NCBI GenBank assembly: GCA_035326705.1
Contig: DAOLES010000001.1
Location: forward strand, 499,653-563,652
DNA: 64,000 nucleotides
Direction: 5' to 3'
From: Oligoflexia bacterium
GTDB lineage: Bacteria > Bdellovibrionota_G > JALEGL01
Made by a program: the position numbers and the translations under genes. The notes below the pieces were generated by a model. It was not told the origin of the DNA and did no database searches. It was given only the letters and a program-made list of their open reading frames with translations. Below are positions 52,361 through 60,965 of this stretch, piece after piece. Position 1 is the first letter of the stretch, and every line of letters starts with the position of its first letter.

Positions 52361-53193
52361 ATAACGATTCAATCAAAAAAACATTAATTGTTTCACTAAC
52401 TTTATGTATTGTTTGTTCTATCTTAGTATCGGGGTCTGCTGTTTTGTTAAGGGACAAGCAAGAGCGCAACAAAGCCTTAGATAAAAAGAAAAACATTTTG
52501 GTTACTGCTGGTTTGGTTGATAAAAATGCTGACCCAGAAACAATCAATTCAGTTTTTAGCAGCTCTATTGAACCCTTGATTTATAACTTTGAAGAACAAA
52601 ACTTAAGTACAGAAGTACCAGAAGGTTATGATCAAAGAAAAGCCGCCAATGACCCTCAACGTTCAAGCAAAATTGAACAGGATTATGCAAATATAAAAAC
52701 AAGAGCCAATCAAGGCTTGATTTATTTTGTCAAAAAAGACGGCACTATTAAGCAAGTGATTTTACCTATCCACGGCAAAGGACTTTGGTCTACCCTTTAT
52801 GGCTTTATTTCACTGGATACAGACCTTAACACCGTCAAAGGTATCTCATTCTATGAACATAAAGAAACACCTGGCTTAGGTGGTGAAGTAGATAATCCGC
52901 AATGGCAGGCTAAATGGCAAGGTAAAGTGATTTACAATGAAAATGGTAAGCCTACAATTGAAGTTATTAAAGGTCAGGTAGAAAGTACCACCACCAATGC
53001 CAACTATAAAGTAGATGGCTTATCTGGAGCTACCATTACATCCAGAGGTGTAAGCAACATGCTTAAATATTGGTTTGGTGAAGAGGCTTATGGCCCTTTA
53101 CTAAAAAGTTTAGATCTTAAAAAATTTAATGATCAATCATTAAGTCAAAACAACAGTTCAACCCCAGAGCAAGGAGCAACAGATGTCAACTAA
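52357..53193 (+). CDS. nqrC: Na+-translocating NADH:quinone reductase subunit C
   Basis: One N-terminal membrane helix (about 8-30) and a periplasmic FMN-binding domain with DGLSGATITSR; Thr226 accepts FMN covalently. 278 residues, typical. The start is a GTG at 52357 overlapping the nqrB stop. Its end overlaps nqrD by 11 nt. The WSTLYGFISLDTDLNTVKGI region is conserved in NqrC/RnfG. Confidence 0.97.
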   Translation: MNNDSIKKTLIVSLTLCIVCSILVSGSAVLLRDKQERNKALDKKKNILVTAGLVDKNADPETINSVFSSSIEPLIYNFEEQNLSTEVPEGYDQRKAANDPQRSSKIEQDYANIKTRANQGLIYFVKKDGTIKQVILPIHGKGLWSTLYGFISLDTDLNTVKGISFYEHKETPGLGGEVDNPQWQAKWQGKVIYNENGKPTIEVIKGQVESTTTNANYKVDGLSGATITSRGVSNMLKYWFGEEAYGPLLKSLDLKKFNDQSLSQNNSSTPEQGATDVN

Positions 53194-53815
53194 GACAAAT
53201 GTTAAAAAAATTATTTTAGACCCCTTATTCAACAACAACCCAATCGCATTGCAAATTTTGGGAATTTGTTCTGCTCTTGCGGTTACTACCAAATTGTCAA
53301 CTACTATTACCATGTGTTTGGCTGTGACTTTTGTTGTTGCCTTTTCCAATGCCAGTGTCAGCTTAATTAGAAACCATATCCCAAGCAATATTCGTATTAT
53401 TGTTCAGATGACTATTATTGCTTCTTTTGTAATTTTAGTAGACCAGGTTTTAAAAGCGTATGCATACGAAGTAAGCAAGCAAATGTCAGTTTTTGTTGGG
53501 TTGATTATCACCAACTGTATTGTGATGGGTAGAGCTGAAGCCTTTGCCATGAAAAATCCAGTTATCCCAAGTTTCTTAGACGGTATTGGTAACGGTTTAG
53601 GTTACAGCATTGTCTTACTCTTTGTTGGTTTTTTCAGAGAGCTCCTTGGTTCAGGTGCCATCTTAGGCTATAAAGTCTTACCAGTGGCTTCTGAAGGTGG
53701 TTGGTATCAAACCAATGGCTTAATGCTACTTTCACCCAGTGCATTTTTTATTATTGGTGTTTTCATTTGGGTTTTAAGAACCTTTAAAACCGAACAAGTT
53801 GAAAGGGATGAATAA
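53183..53815 (+). CDS. nqrD: Na+-translocating NADH:quinone reductase subunit D
   Basis: A 210-residue, six-helix membrane subunit. It has LILDPLFNNNPIALQILGIC-like opening residues, the conserved PLIITNCIVMGRAEAFA (Cys in the helix break, which with NqrE binds an Fe-S centre), and FFRELLGSGAILGY. It starts inside nqrC and is followed by nqrE after 2 nt. NqrD and NqrE are inverted-topology homologues. Confidence 0.97.
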   Translation: MSTKTNVKKIILDPLFNNNPIALQILGICSALAVTTKLSTTITMCLAVTFVVAFSNASVSLIRNHIPSNIRIIVQMTIIASFVILVDQVLKAYAYEVSKQMSVFVGLIITNCIVMGRAEAFAMKNPVIPSFLDGIGNGLGYSIVLLFVGFFRELLGSGAILGYKVLPVASEGGWYQTNGLMLLSPSAFFIIGVFIWVLRTFKTEQVERDE

Positions 53816-53817
53816 TC

Positions 53818-54426
53818 ATGGAACATTATTTAAGTTTATTGTTTAAAGCCGTTTTTGTAGAAAACTTGGCACTTGCCTTTTTCTTGGGCATGTGTACTTT
53901 TTTGGCGGTTTCAAAAAAAGTGGATACGGCTTTTGGCTTAGGCATTGCGGTGGTTATTGTCCAGACCTTAACTGTTCCCATCAACAACCTATTGTACCAA
54001 TTTGTTATTAAAGAAGGAGCTTTAGACCGTTTTGGTATTCAAGGTGTTGACCTAAGCTTTTTAGGTCTTATTACATACATTGGTGTTATTGCTGCTGTCG
54101 TTCAAGTTTTAGAAATGACTTTGGATAAGTTTTTTCCAGCTTTGTACAATGCTTTAGGTATTTTCTTACCTTTGATTACTGTAAACTGTGCTATTTTAGG
54201 GGGCTCTTTGTTCATGGTTGAAAGAGATTACAACTTTGCTGAAAGTGTAACTTATGGCTTAGGATCTGGAATTGGTTGGGGTTTGGCCATTGTAGCCTTA
54301 GCTGGAATTCGTGAGAAACTCAGATACAGCGATGTACCTGATGGACTTAAAGGATTAGGAATAACATTCATTACCGTTGGTCTGATGTCATTGGCATTTA
54401 TGGCTTTTGGTGGAATTCAACTATAA
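53818..54426 (+). CDS. nqrE: Na+-translocating NADH:quinone reductase subunit E
   Basis: A 202-residue six-helix subunit, homologue of NqrD/RnfA. FVENLALAFFLGMCTFLAVS has the first conserved Cys; FLPLITVNCAILGGSLFMVE has the second, which with NqrD forms the intramembrane [2Fe-2S] site. The C-terminal helix ends FMAFGGIQL. Spacing to nqrD is 2 nt and to nqrF 19 nt, so one transcript is expected. Confidence 0.97.
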   Translation: MEHYLSLLFKAVFVENLALAFFLGMCTFLAVSKKVDTAFGLGIAVVIVQTLTVPINNLLYQFVIKEGALDRFGIQGVDLSFLGLITYIGVIAAVVQVLEMTLDKFFPALYNALGIFLPLITVNCAILGGSLFMVERDYNFAESVTYGLGSGIGWGLAIVALAGIREKLRYSDVPDGLKGLGITFITVGLMSLAFMAFGGIQL

Positions 54427-54445
54427 AGATAAGAGGCAATAAACA

Positions 54446-55672
54446 ATGTTAGAAATTATCTTAGGTGTACTTTTTTTTACTGTAATTGTGTTGGTTTTGG
54501 TTGCTGGTATTCTGGCAGCCAGAGCAAAGCTGGTGAGTGCAGGCAAAGTTAATATTGTTGTCAATGGTGACTCAGACAATCCTATTCAAGTAAATGCTGG
54601 AGGAAAACTGCTTAACGCTTTGGCTGATAAAAAACTTTTTGTTTCTTCGGCCTGCGGTGGGGGCGGAACTTGTGGTCAGTGTACCGTCAAAGTTATAGAA
54701 GGCGGTGGAGATATTTTACCTACTGAGCGTACACAGATTAATAGGGCTGAAGCTGCACAAGGCGTGAGACTCTCTTGTCAAGTTGCTGTTAAACAAGACA
54801 TGAAAATTGAAGTCCCTGATGAAATTTTCTCAGTCAAAAAGTGGAAATGTAAAGTTAAATCCAATCATAATGTTGCTACATTTATTAAAGAATTGGTTTT
54901 AGAATTGCCTCCAGGAGAAGACGTTAAATTTAAGGCTGGTGGCTATATCCAAATAGATATTCCAAAACATGATATTAAATTTGATAGCTTCATTGTGGAA
55001 GATGAATACAAAGAAGACTGGGATAAATACAATCTTTGGCAATACCGTTCCAACCCTTCAGAAGAAGTTGTAAGAGCATATTCAATGGCCAATTACCCTG
55101 AAGAAAAAGGTATCATCATGCTTAACGTAAGGATAGCAACGCCTCCAAGACAAGCACCTGATGCACCTCCTGGCATTGCTTCTTCCTATATTTTTAACCT
55201 TAAACCTGGTGATGAGGTTACTATTTCTGGACCCTATGGTGAGTTTTTTGCCAAAGATACAAAAGCTGAAATGATTTTTATTGGTGGTGGTGCTGGCATG
55301 GCCCCTATGCGCTCCCATATCTTCGATCAATTTAGACGCATTCATACCGATAGAAAAGTAAGTTTTTGGTATGGAGCAAGAAGTAAACGTGAAATGTTTT
55401 ACGTAGAAGACTTTGACAGCATAGCCAAAGAAAATGATAATTTTAAATGGCATGTTGCTTTATCTGAGCCTTTGCCTGAAGATAATTGGACAGGTTATAC
55501 TGGCTTTATTCATAATGTGCTTTATAACGAGTACTTAAAGGATCATGAGGCTCCAGAAGACTGTGAATATTATATTTGCGGTCCGCCCATGATGAATGAT
55601 GCTGTCTTTAAATTACTTGAAGACTTAGGTGTTGAACCAGAAAACATCTTATTTGACGATTTTGGTGGTTAA
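54446..55672 (+). CDS. nqrF: Na+-translocating NADH:quinone reductase subunit F (NADH-oxidising)
   Basis: The electron entry subunit. A 408-residue protein: N-terminal membrane helix (about 2-24), a [2Fe-2S] ferredoxin domain with Cys70, Cys76, Cys79 and Cys111 (SACGGGGTCGQCTVKV; LSCQVAV), and an FAD domain (RAYSMANYP). The NAD(P)H-binding domain has IFIGGGAGMAPMRSHIFDQ and ends CGPPMMNDAVFKLLEDLGV. It closes the main operon; a strong terminator follows 4 nt after the stop. Confidence 0.98.
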   Translation: MLEIILGVLFFTVIVLVLVAGILAARAKLVSAGKVNIVVNGDSDNPIQVNAGGKLLNALADKKLFVSSACGGGGTCGQCTVKVIEGGGDILPTERTQINRAEAAQGVRLSCQVAVKQDMKIEVPDEIFSVKKWKCKVKSNHNVATFIKELVLELPPGEDVKFKAGGYIQIDIPKHDIKFDSFIVEDEYKEDWDKYNLWQYRSNPSEEVVRAYSMANYPEEKGIIMLNVRIATPPRQAPDAPPGIASSYIFNLKPGDEVTISGPYGEFFAKDTKAEMIFIGGGAGMAPMRSHIFDQFRRIHTDRKVSFWYGARSKREMFYVEDFDSIAKENDNFKWHVALSEPLPEDNWTGYTGFIHNVLYNEYLKDHEAPEDCEYYICGPPMMNDAVFKLLEDLGVEPENILFDDFGG

Positions 55673-55675
55673 TAT

Positions 55676-55704
55676 AAAAAGGAGCGCCTTGTGCTCCTTT
55701 TTTT
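55676..55704 (+). terminator. Intrinsic terminator after nqrF
   Basis: AAAAAGGAGC (55676-55685) and GCTCC plus T-run (55693-55704) form a perfect stem around a short loop, directly after the nqrF stop. It should separate or attenuate transcription between nqrF and apbE. Confidence 0.9.
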
Positions 55705-55741
55705 ATAGAAACGCCCACATAAAAATTATGAGGTAAACATT

Positions 55742-56791
55742 ATGAATCATAAACGCTTACTCAAATTATTTTTTTCATTCTTATTACTCCTTAATTGCTA
55801 CTCATGTGAGAAAAAAATTTCGCATGCCAAAATTAATGGCAAAACCATGGGCACCACTTACAACATCACCATACCTCAACAAGAAAACATAAAACTTGAT
55901 CTAAAACATATTCAAACATCTGTTGAAAAAAAATTGATAGCGCTCAATCAAAGTTTATCAACTTATATTGAAAGCTCAGAAATTTCTCAATTTAATCGCT
56001 TTAAAGCTGATACTTGGATGAACGTTAGTAAAGACATGTTTTTGGTTAGCCAAAAAGCGCAAGAAATTGCTATTTTAACCGATTACTATTTTGACCCTAC
56101 CCTTGCTCCTCTTATAAATCTTTGGGGTTTTGGTTATACAGACAGTATTGGCGTTCCCAAACAAAGTGAAATTGATGCACTCCTACCTTTAATTGGTATG
56201 GATAAAATTGATATTGCCCAAAACATTGTTTATCAAATGAGAAAAAAATCAGATGATATTCAACTGGACTACTCTGCCATTGCCAAAGGTTATGCTGTTG
56301 ATCAAATCAGCTTATTGTTACAAGATATGGGGTACAAAAATCACTATGTTGAAATAGGTGGTGAATTGATTGTTAAGGGTTTTAGAGATGCTAAACAACA
56401 AGCTTGGAAGATTGCAGTAGAGAATCCTCAAAATAATGAAGTAAGTAAAAGGGCTGTTTTTAAAACGTTAAATTTGTCAGATATGGCCATGGCGACATCT
56501 GGTGATTACCGTAATTTTTTTATGCATCAAGGTAAAAAATACAACCATACTTTGATTCCAAGTACAGGTTACCCAAGTCAGCATAAGACAAGGTCTGTAA
56601 CTGTTCTACATAAAAACTGCATGGATGCAGACGCTTTTGCTACAGGTTTGTTGGCCATGGGATATCCTGAGGCTTTTAAACTAGCTAATAATTTGGGCTT
56701 GGCTGCTTTATTTATTGTAGAAAAAGAGTCTGGTAACCTAATGGCTTATACCAGCAATTATTTACTGGAATTAGAAAAGAAAAACGGATAA
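55742..56791 (+). CDS. apbE: FAD:protein FMN transferase
   Basis: ApbE attaches FMN covalently to threonines of NqrB and NqrC on the periplasmic side. A 349-residue lipoprotein-type precursor: hydrophobic start LFFSFLLLLNCYSC with candidate lipid-acceptor Cys19 or Cys22. It has NGKTMGTTYNITIP, the DYSAIAKGYAVDQIS and VEIGGELIVKG motifs, and the metal-binding MDADAFATGLLAMG. It follows the nqrF terminator and precedes nqrM by 11 nt. The location fits its job on NQR. Confidence 0.96.
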   Translation: MNHKRLLKLFFSFLLLLNCYSCEKKISHAKINGKTMGTTYNITIPQQENIKLDLKHIQTSVEKKLIALNQSLSTYIESSEISQFNRFKADTWMNVSKDMFLVSQKAQEIAILTDYYFDPTLAPLINLWGFGYTDSIGVPKQSEIDALLPLIGMDKIDIAQNIVYQMRKKSDDIQLDYSAIAKGYAVDQISLLLQDMGYKNHYVEIGGELIVKGFRDAKQQAWKIAVENPQNNEVSKRAVFKTLNLSDMAMATSGDYRNFFMHQGKKYNHTLIPSTGYPSQHKTRSVTVLHKNCMDADAFATGLLAMGYPEAFKLANNLGLAALFIVEKESGNLMAYTSNYLLELEKKNG

Positions 56792-56802
56792 TGATCTAAA
56801 TT

Positions 56803-57000
56803 ATGACTTACATTTTAGTCAGCATTGTTTTTTTTGGCATGTTTTTTATACTGATGTCATTAGGCTTGTTACAAGGAAAAGCCATCAAAGGCACCTGCGG
56901 CGGTCTCAATAAATTCAAAACAGATGATGGCAGAACCATCTGTGAAGCCTGTGCTCCAAAAGAAGTAGAAGAACTTAAACAAAAGATTCTTAGTTCATAG
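56803..57000 (+). CDS. nqrM: NQR maturation protein NqrM
   Basis: A 65-residue protein: one N-terminal membrane helix (about 3-24, ILVSIVFFGMFFILMSLGLL) and a Cys-containing tail (KGTCGGL; ICEACAP). This matches NqrM (DUF539), thought to deliver iron to the NqrD/NqrE site during assembly. It is the last gene of the nqr locus and stops 20 nt before a convergent gene. Short length is normal for the family. Confidence 0.9.
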   Translation: MTYILVSIVFFGMFFILMSLGLLQGKAIKGTCGGLNKFKTDDGRTICEACAPKEVEELKQKILSS

Positions 57001-57020
57001 GTTTTGATTTACCTAAATAC

Positions 57021-57389
57021 TTAAACTTTATTTTCTAAAAAAAGAAAGTCTGTATTTAAACTGTATATTGATGTTTGATAATCTTGTTCAGTTAACTTTT
57101 CTAACAACCAACACTCTTTTTTAAAATCATTATAAACTTTCCGAAATGGCCCATGCTCAATTTCATCATCTGATTTTATTTTATCCCAGTTTTCAGATTG
57201 ACTCAAAATGTGCACATAGTCACACGCTTTACCAGCTTCATAAAATATCGCTGCCCAAGCATAACCTTTCTGCTTTGCTTCATAAATATAGTCTTGAGGA
57301 TTATCTTTTAAATATTTTAAAAATTTTTCAAACTTGGCTTTACTTCCTTTTCTTAAAGGAATTTTGGCTAACCTAAACTGAGAATACAT
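57021..57389 (-). CDS. Hypothetical protein, possible DUF6176-like
   Basis: 122 residues from the ATG at 57389: MYSQFRLAKIPLRKGSKAKF, then an alpha/beta region YAWAAIFYEAGKACDYVHIL and an acidic C-terminus. The opening strand and helix pattern resembles small ferredoxin-fold dimers like the DUF6176 family, a weak match by eye. No signal peptide. A TTG at 57428 would add 13 residues; the ATG is preferred because translation from it begins with the fold. A second small gene lies 58 nt upstream. Confidence 0.5.
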   Translation of the reverse strand: MYSQFRLAKIPLRKGSKAKFEKFLKYLKDNPQDYIYEAKQKGYAWAAIFYEAGKACDYVHILSQSENWDKIKSDDEIEHGPFRKVYNDFKKECWLLEKLTEQDYQTSIYSLNTDFLFLENKV

Positions 57390-57447
57390 TTTTATATCTT
57401 TTTTTATAATGCTTACAGATTGGTTCAAATATAACGACTGTATTGAT

Positions 57448-57708
57448 TCAACATTTATCTAAAAACTCTTCAGAGTTGTAATCAATATAATCTTGTGGAA
57501 TTTGATCTTTAAAAACTTCAATGGCTTTTTCAACAAGTTCTAATGAAACTGTGTCTGAATATATACTTATGTCTTTTGACTTTTTAGAATCATCTCTGAA
57601 TATTTCTAAAATCATTTGCTGACCATCCCAAAACTCAATACCAATTCCATCTCTCTCAGATACGTCACTTGCTACAATTATCTTGTATTCTTTATCTCTA
57701 ATTTTCAT
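57448..57708 (-). CDS. Hypothetical small acidic protein
   Basis: 86 residues, acidic, no signal peptide: MKIRDKEYKIIVASDVSERD, then GIEFWDGQQMILEIFRDDSK and ELVEKAIEVFKDQI. The strand-strand-helix plan and size are like immunity or accessory proteins paired with toxins, but no partner is evident. Function unknown. It could be cotranscribed with the 57021 gene. Confidence 0.5.
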   Translation of the reverse strand: MKIRDKEYKIIVASDVSERDGIGIEFWDGQQMILEIFRDDSKKSKDISIYSDTVSLELVEKAIEVFKDQIPQDYIDYNSEEFLDKC

Positions 57709-57799
57709 ATTATCATAATACCTTTAAAAAAGATTATTCATTTTCAATGGATTATTCTTATAGCCTATCAAAAACTTATTTCATTTTTTTATATAACTA

Positions 57800-58081
57800 T
57801 TAATTTCTAGTGAGCTCTTGATACATCTTTGCCGTCATCAAGCTGGGACTTTCTGTAACAAAGTCAAAGGTAATAAGCACTTCATCTGATAGGATTTGCT
57901 TCAACACCTGCTGTTTTTTTTCTTCTAGGTCATATTCAACATTGCCATAATCTGTACCTTCACGCAAAACAAAGGCTTCAATTAAAGCCATCAAAGTATG
58001 CTTAGAAATTTTATCTTTAGGAATTAAAACCGGTTTGGGACTATCCTCATCCAGCTCAACATGAATATTATTGTTTTCCAT
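57800..58081 (-). CDS. YheU/UPF0270-family protein
   Basis: 93 residues with the UPF0270 core: VLIPKDKISKHTLMALIEAF, then VLREGTDYGNVEYDLEEK and KQILSDEVLITFD. An N-terminal extension of about 18 residues precedes the usual start. Family role unknown; no catalytic residues known. It lies 146 nt downstream of the FKBP gene, and the gap holds a strong inverted repeat. Confidence 0.85.
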   Translation of the reverse strand: MENNNIHVELDEDSPKPVLIPKDKISKHTLMALIEAFVLREGTDYGNVEYDLEEKKQQVLKQILSDEVLITFDFVTESPSLMTAKMYQELTRN

Positions 58082-58117
58082 TACTTATCAAATATCTATT
58101 GACCTTAACTTACTGCA

Positions 58118-58187
58118 GATTATTTTTATGAGAGGTGAAGGCCTTAAGGGCGCTAGCCCGATCAGCCGAGCCTTCATAAAAATAATC
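58118..58187. repeat. 70-bp inverted-repeat element between yheU and the FKBP gene
   Basis: GATTATTTTTATGA (58118-58131) and TCATAAAAATAATC (58174-58187) are perfect 14-bp complements. Inside, GGGC/GCCC around GCTA (58148-58159) forms a hairpin, and GAAGGC (58137-58142) can alternatively pair with GCCTTC (58170-58175). An AT-rich outer stem with a GC-rich core in 70 bp fits a REP/MITE-like element or a long transcript hairpin between two minus-strand genes. Confidence 0.55.
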
Positions 58188-58227
58188 AAAACAGTTGGCA
58201 CAATTCTTAAACTTAAAGATTGTATAG

Positions 58228-58554
58228 TTATTTAAAATCCAGAAGCTCTACCTCAAAAACCAAGGTTGCATTGGGTGGAATCACTCCGCCAGCACCATGT
58301 TCTCCATAAGCCATGGTTGACGGAATGGTCAACTTGCGTTTTTCGCCTTGTTTCATGCCCACAACACCTTTGTCCCAGCCTTCAATAACCTGTCCAGCGC
58401 CTAAAGCAAACTCAAACGGTTCACCCCGGTCTACGGATGAATCAAACTTGGTTCCATCAGTCAACCAACCCGTATAATGTACTTTAACCCTAGCACCAGA
58501 TTCAACTTCTGAACCTGTACCCTCTTGTAATGTTTCTATATTAAGTTCACTCAT
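58228..58554 (-). CDS. FKBP-type peptidyl-prolyl cis-trans isomerase
   Basis: A 108-residue single-domain FKBP without a signal peptide, so cytoplasmic. KVHYTGWLTDGTKFDSSVDR, FALGAGQVIEGWDKGV, KLTIPSTMAYGEHGAGGVIP and VFEVELLDF match the family core with its aromatic pocket. It accelerates prolyl isomerisation in protein folding. Divergent from recQ. All core residues present. Confidence 0.95.
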   Translation of the reverse strand: MSELNIETLQEGTGSEVESGARVKVHYTGWLTDGTKFDSSVDRGEPFEFALGAGQVIEGWDKGVVGMKQGEKRKLTIPSTMAYGEHGAGGVIPPNATLVFEVELLDFK

Positions 58555-58635
58555 ACAAGCAATTTACGCAATAATCGTATAAAGCACAACAATTTGTGTG
58601 CAAAAATCAAGTTTATAGGTATACCATTAAGCTTC

Positions 58636-60231
58636 ATGCTAGATGATGCTCAAAAAATTTTAAAGACCCGCTTTGGTTTTAGTCAATTTAGAAAAGGTCA
58701 GGAAGCCATCATAAGCTCAATTTTATCAGGACAAGATACATTAGCCGTTATGCCAACTGGCGGCGGTAAATCTATCTGCTATCAAGTTCCTGCCCTTTAC
58801 CTAAAGGGTTTAACACTGGTTATTTCACCCTTAATTTCATTGATGCGGGATCAGGTTTCTTTTTTAAATGCAAAAGGTATTGCATCTGGTTTTTTTCATG
58901 CCAATCAAACGGCAGTGCAAAAACGTATGATTTTTCAAAACATTCAATACCAACTCAATCATCAAGGATCTTACTTACTTTACGTATCACCTGAACGTAT
59001 CCAAAATGAATACTTTATGGACTGGCTCAGTACTCAACAACCCAAACTGTTTGCTGTGGATGAAGCGCACTGTGTTTCACAATGGGGACATGACTTTAGA
59101 GAGGACTATGCAAGACTCAATGATTTAAGAAAGTTACATTCAAATGTGCCCTTATTAGCCACAACAGCAACAGCTACCCCCATGGTCCTTAATGATATAT
59201 CTGAGCAATTAGAACTTAGAGAACCACATAAACATATTTATGGCTTTTATCGTCCCAACTTATTTTATCAAGTTGAGTTTTGCAGCACTGAACAGCATAA
59301 ATATGACTTTATCCAGCAAGCCTTAGAGCAAAATCCAGATGATCGGGTTATCATTTATGTTGGCACTCGAAAACAATGTGAAAGCTTGTACGATCACTTT
59401 TTCAGCCAATTTAATAAAATAGCGTATTACCATGCTGGACTTAGTTCAGATCAAAGAGATGATGTACAAAACCGTTATGAATCGGGGCAAATTAGAGTTT
59501 TAATTGCCACCAATGCTTTTGGCATGGGCGTGGACACACCCAATGTCAGAAAAATTATTCATTTTCAAATGCCGGGGAATATTGAGTCGTATTATCAAGA
59601 AATTGGCCGTGCTGGAAGAGACGGCAAAGAGTCTACGTGTTTATTGTTGTATTCAAAAAAAGATTATGGTTTGCAAACCTTCTTTATTAGACAAAGCAAA
59701 GCCAACCCAAAAATTATTCAAAACAAATGGAATGCTCTGGATGCTATGATCAATTATGCAGAAGGTGCTGAATGCCGCCACAGTGAAATTTTAACTTACT
59801 TTAAAGATACCCAAAGAGTTGAAAGCTGTGGTCATTGTGATAGCTGTTCTCCTGAGTCTATTCGCAAAGTTCAATTGCCACAAAAAACACCTAAAACAAG
59901 ACTACGCAAAAACACCCTTGCATCAGAAGCCAAGGTAGTTAAAACCAAAAAGAAAAAAACAGCCCGCAAAAAAAAGAGTGTCCCAGTGGATACTAGACCT
60001 CTAGATAACCTAGAGCTTTTGCGTATGAAATATCTTAAACAATGGCGTTATGATTATGCCAAACAAAAAGATATTCCTGCATTTATGGTTTTTAGCAATA
60101 AAACTTTGCATGATTTGGCCATGAAAAACCCACAATCCAAAACAGATTTAAAGTATGTGCATGGTTTAGGTAGTTATAAAATTAGGCAGTTTGGTAAAGA
60201 GCTGGTTGAAGCTTTGGAAAACTCACCCTAA
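58636..60231 (+). CDS. recQ: RecQ-family ATP-dependent DNA helicase lacking an obvious RQC domain
   Basis: A 3'-5' DNA helicase of recombination and repair. 531 residues: Walker A MPTGGGKS (39-46), DEAH box (142-145) in VDEAHCVSQWGHDFRED, helicase C with RAGRDGKESTCLLLYS, and a zinc site with CRHSEIL and SCGHCDSC. A Lys/Arg-rich linker replaces most of the RQC winged-helix domain, and an HRDC domain ends the protein (about 455-531). The ATG at 58636 is preferred over an upstream GTG at 58594, which adds 14 non-family residues. Divergent from the FKBP gene. Confidence 0.92.
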   Translation: MLDDAQKILKTRFGFSQFRKGQEAIISSILSGQDTLAVMPTGGGKSICYQVPALYLKGLTLVISPLISLMRDQVSFLNAKGIASGFFHANQTAVQKRMIFQNIQYQLNHQGSYLLYVSPERIQNEYFMDWLSTQQPKLFAVDEAHCVSQWGHDFREDYARLNDLRKLHSNVPLLATTATATPMVLNDISEQLELREPHKHIYGFYRPNLFYQVEFCSTEQHKYDFIQQALEQNPDDRVIIYVGTRKQCESLYDHFFSQFNKIAYYHAGLSSDQRDDVQNRYESGQIRVLIATNAFGMGVDTPNVRKIIHFQMPGNIESYYQEIGRAGRDGKESTCLLLYSKKDYGLQTFFIRQSKANPKIIQNKWNALDAMINYAEGAECRHSEILTYFKDTQRVESCGHCDSCSPESIRKVQLPQKTPKTRLRKNTLASEAKVVKTKKKKTARKKKSVPVDTRPLDNLELLRMKYLKQWRYDYAKQKDIPAFMVFSNKTLHDLAMKNPQSKTDLKYVHGLGSYKIRQFGKELVEALENSP

Positions 60232-60276
60232 AAATTGTACTTGCACTGCCACCTGTATATCCGCTATAAGCATTGA

Positions 60277-60921
60277 ATGTATCGGGGAAAGCATTTTATT
60301 TTTATTTTGTTATTTTCATGTGTTGCTTTTGCACAAGATTCAAGCTTTAGTACAACTGTCATTGATCTTTTGCACCAGCATCGTTACGTCTTAATTAAAG
60401 CCAATCAAACCTATGATTTTCATTTTGATTTTCATACGGGTAAAGACATAGAAACACCTTCAGAGTACAAAATCACCTTTTCAATGGGTTCAAAAACCTT
60501 TAAACATGAGCATGGTCATCATTTATCTATTTTTGTGAATGACTTTACATATTATGTTGATAAGTATGACACGGGTATTTTATTAGAGGATGGCGTTATC
60601 TACTTTTTAGATGAAAATGGTGAAAAAGAACGCTACATAGATGATAACCCAGAAGAATACAATTACTTGTATAAATACATGCCTATTTTCTCTGATATGG
60701 ACTTTTATATCAACTGTCCAAACCATCTTAAAGCAGATATTTTAAACTTTATTGAAGGCTTAAATATTAGCTTTAACCAACAAACCATTTATGAAAGTAA
60801 TCTAAGAAAGTACAGTGATTTTTTTATAGACCTTGGTGTTTTTTTAGACATACTAGAAGCTCAAGACTGTTATGGAGTCTACTCTAATACCTATATAAGC
60901 AATAATGGCAAAGATCATTGA
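60277..60921 (+). CDS. Exported protein of unknown function
   Basis: 214 residues with signal peptide (HFIFILLFSCVAFAQ). The mature part is acidic and aromatic-rich (YDFHFDFHTGKD, YYVDKYDTGILLEDGVIYFL, DMDFYINCPNHLKAD). Two cysteines lie near the C-terminal half. No family was recognised. It lies 45 nt after recQ and 44 nt before the DUF924 gene. Confidence 0.55.
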   Translation: MYRGKHFIFILLFSCVAFAQDSSFSTTVIDLLHQHRYVLIKANQTYDFHFDFHTGKDIETPSEYKITFSMGSKTFKHEHGHHLSIFVNDFTYYVDKYDTGILLEDGVIYFLDENGEKERYIDDNPEEYNYLYKYMPIFSDMDFYINCPNHLKADILNFIEGLNISFNQQTIYESNLRKYSDFFIDLGVFLDILEAQDCYGVYSNTYISNNGKDH

Positions 60922-60965
60922 TCAATATCTTTGTTATATTCTACCAGCAGTGGTAAACAGTAAGA

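Noticed and set aside
57021..57708. Toxin-antitoxin pair
   Set aside because: Two small adjacent genes of plausible size, but no toxin fold or antitoxin DNA-binding motif is visible.
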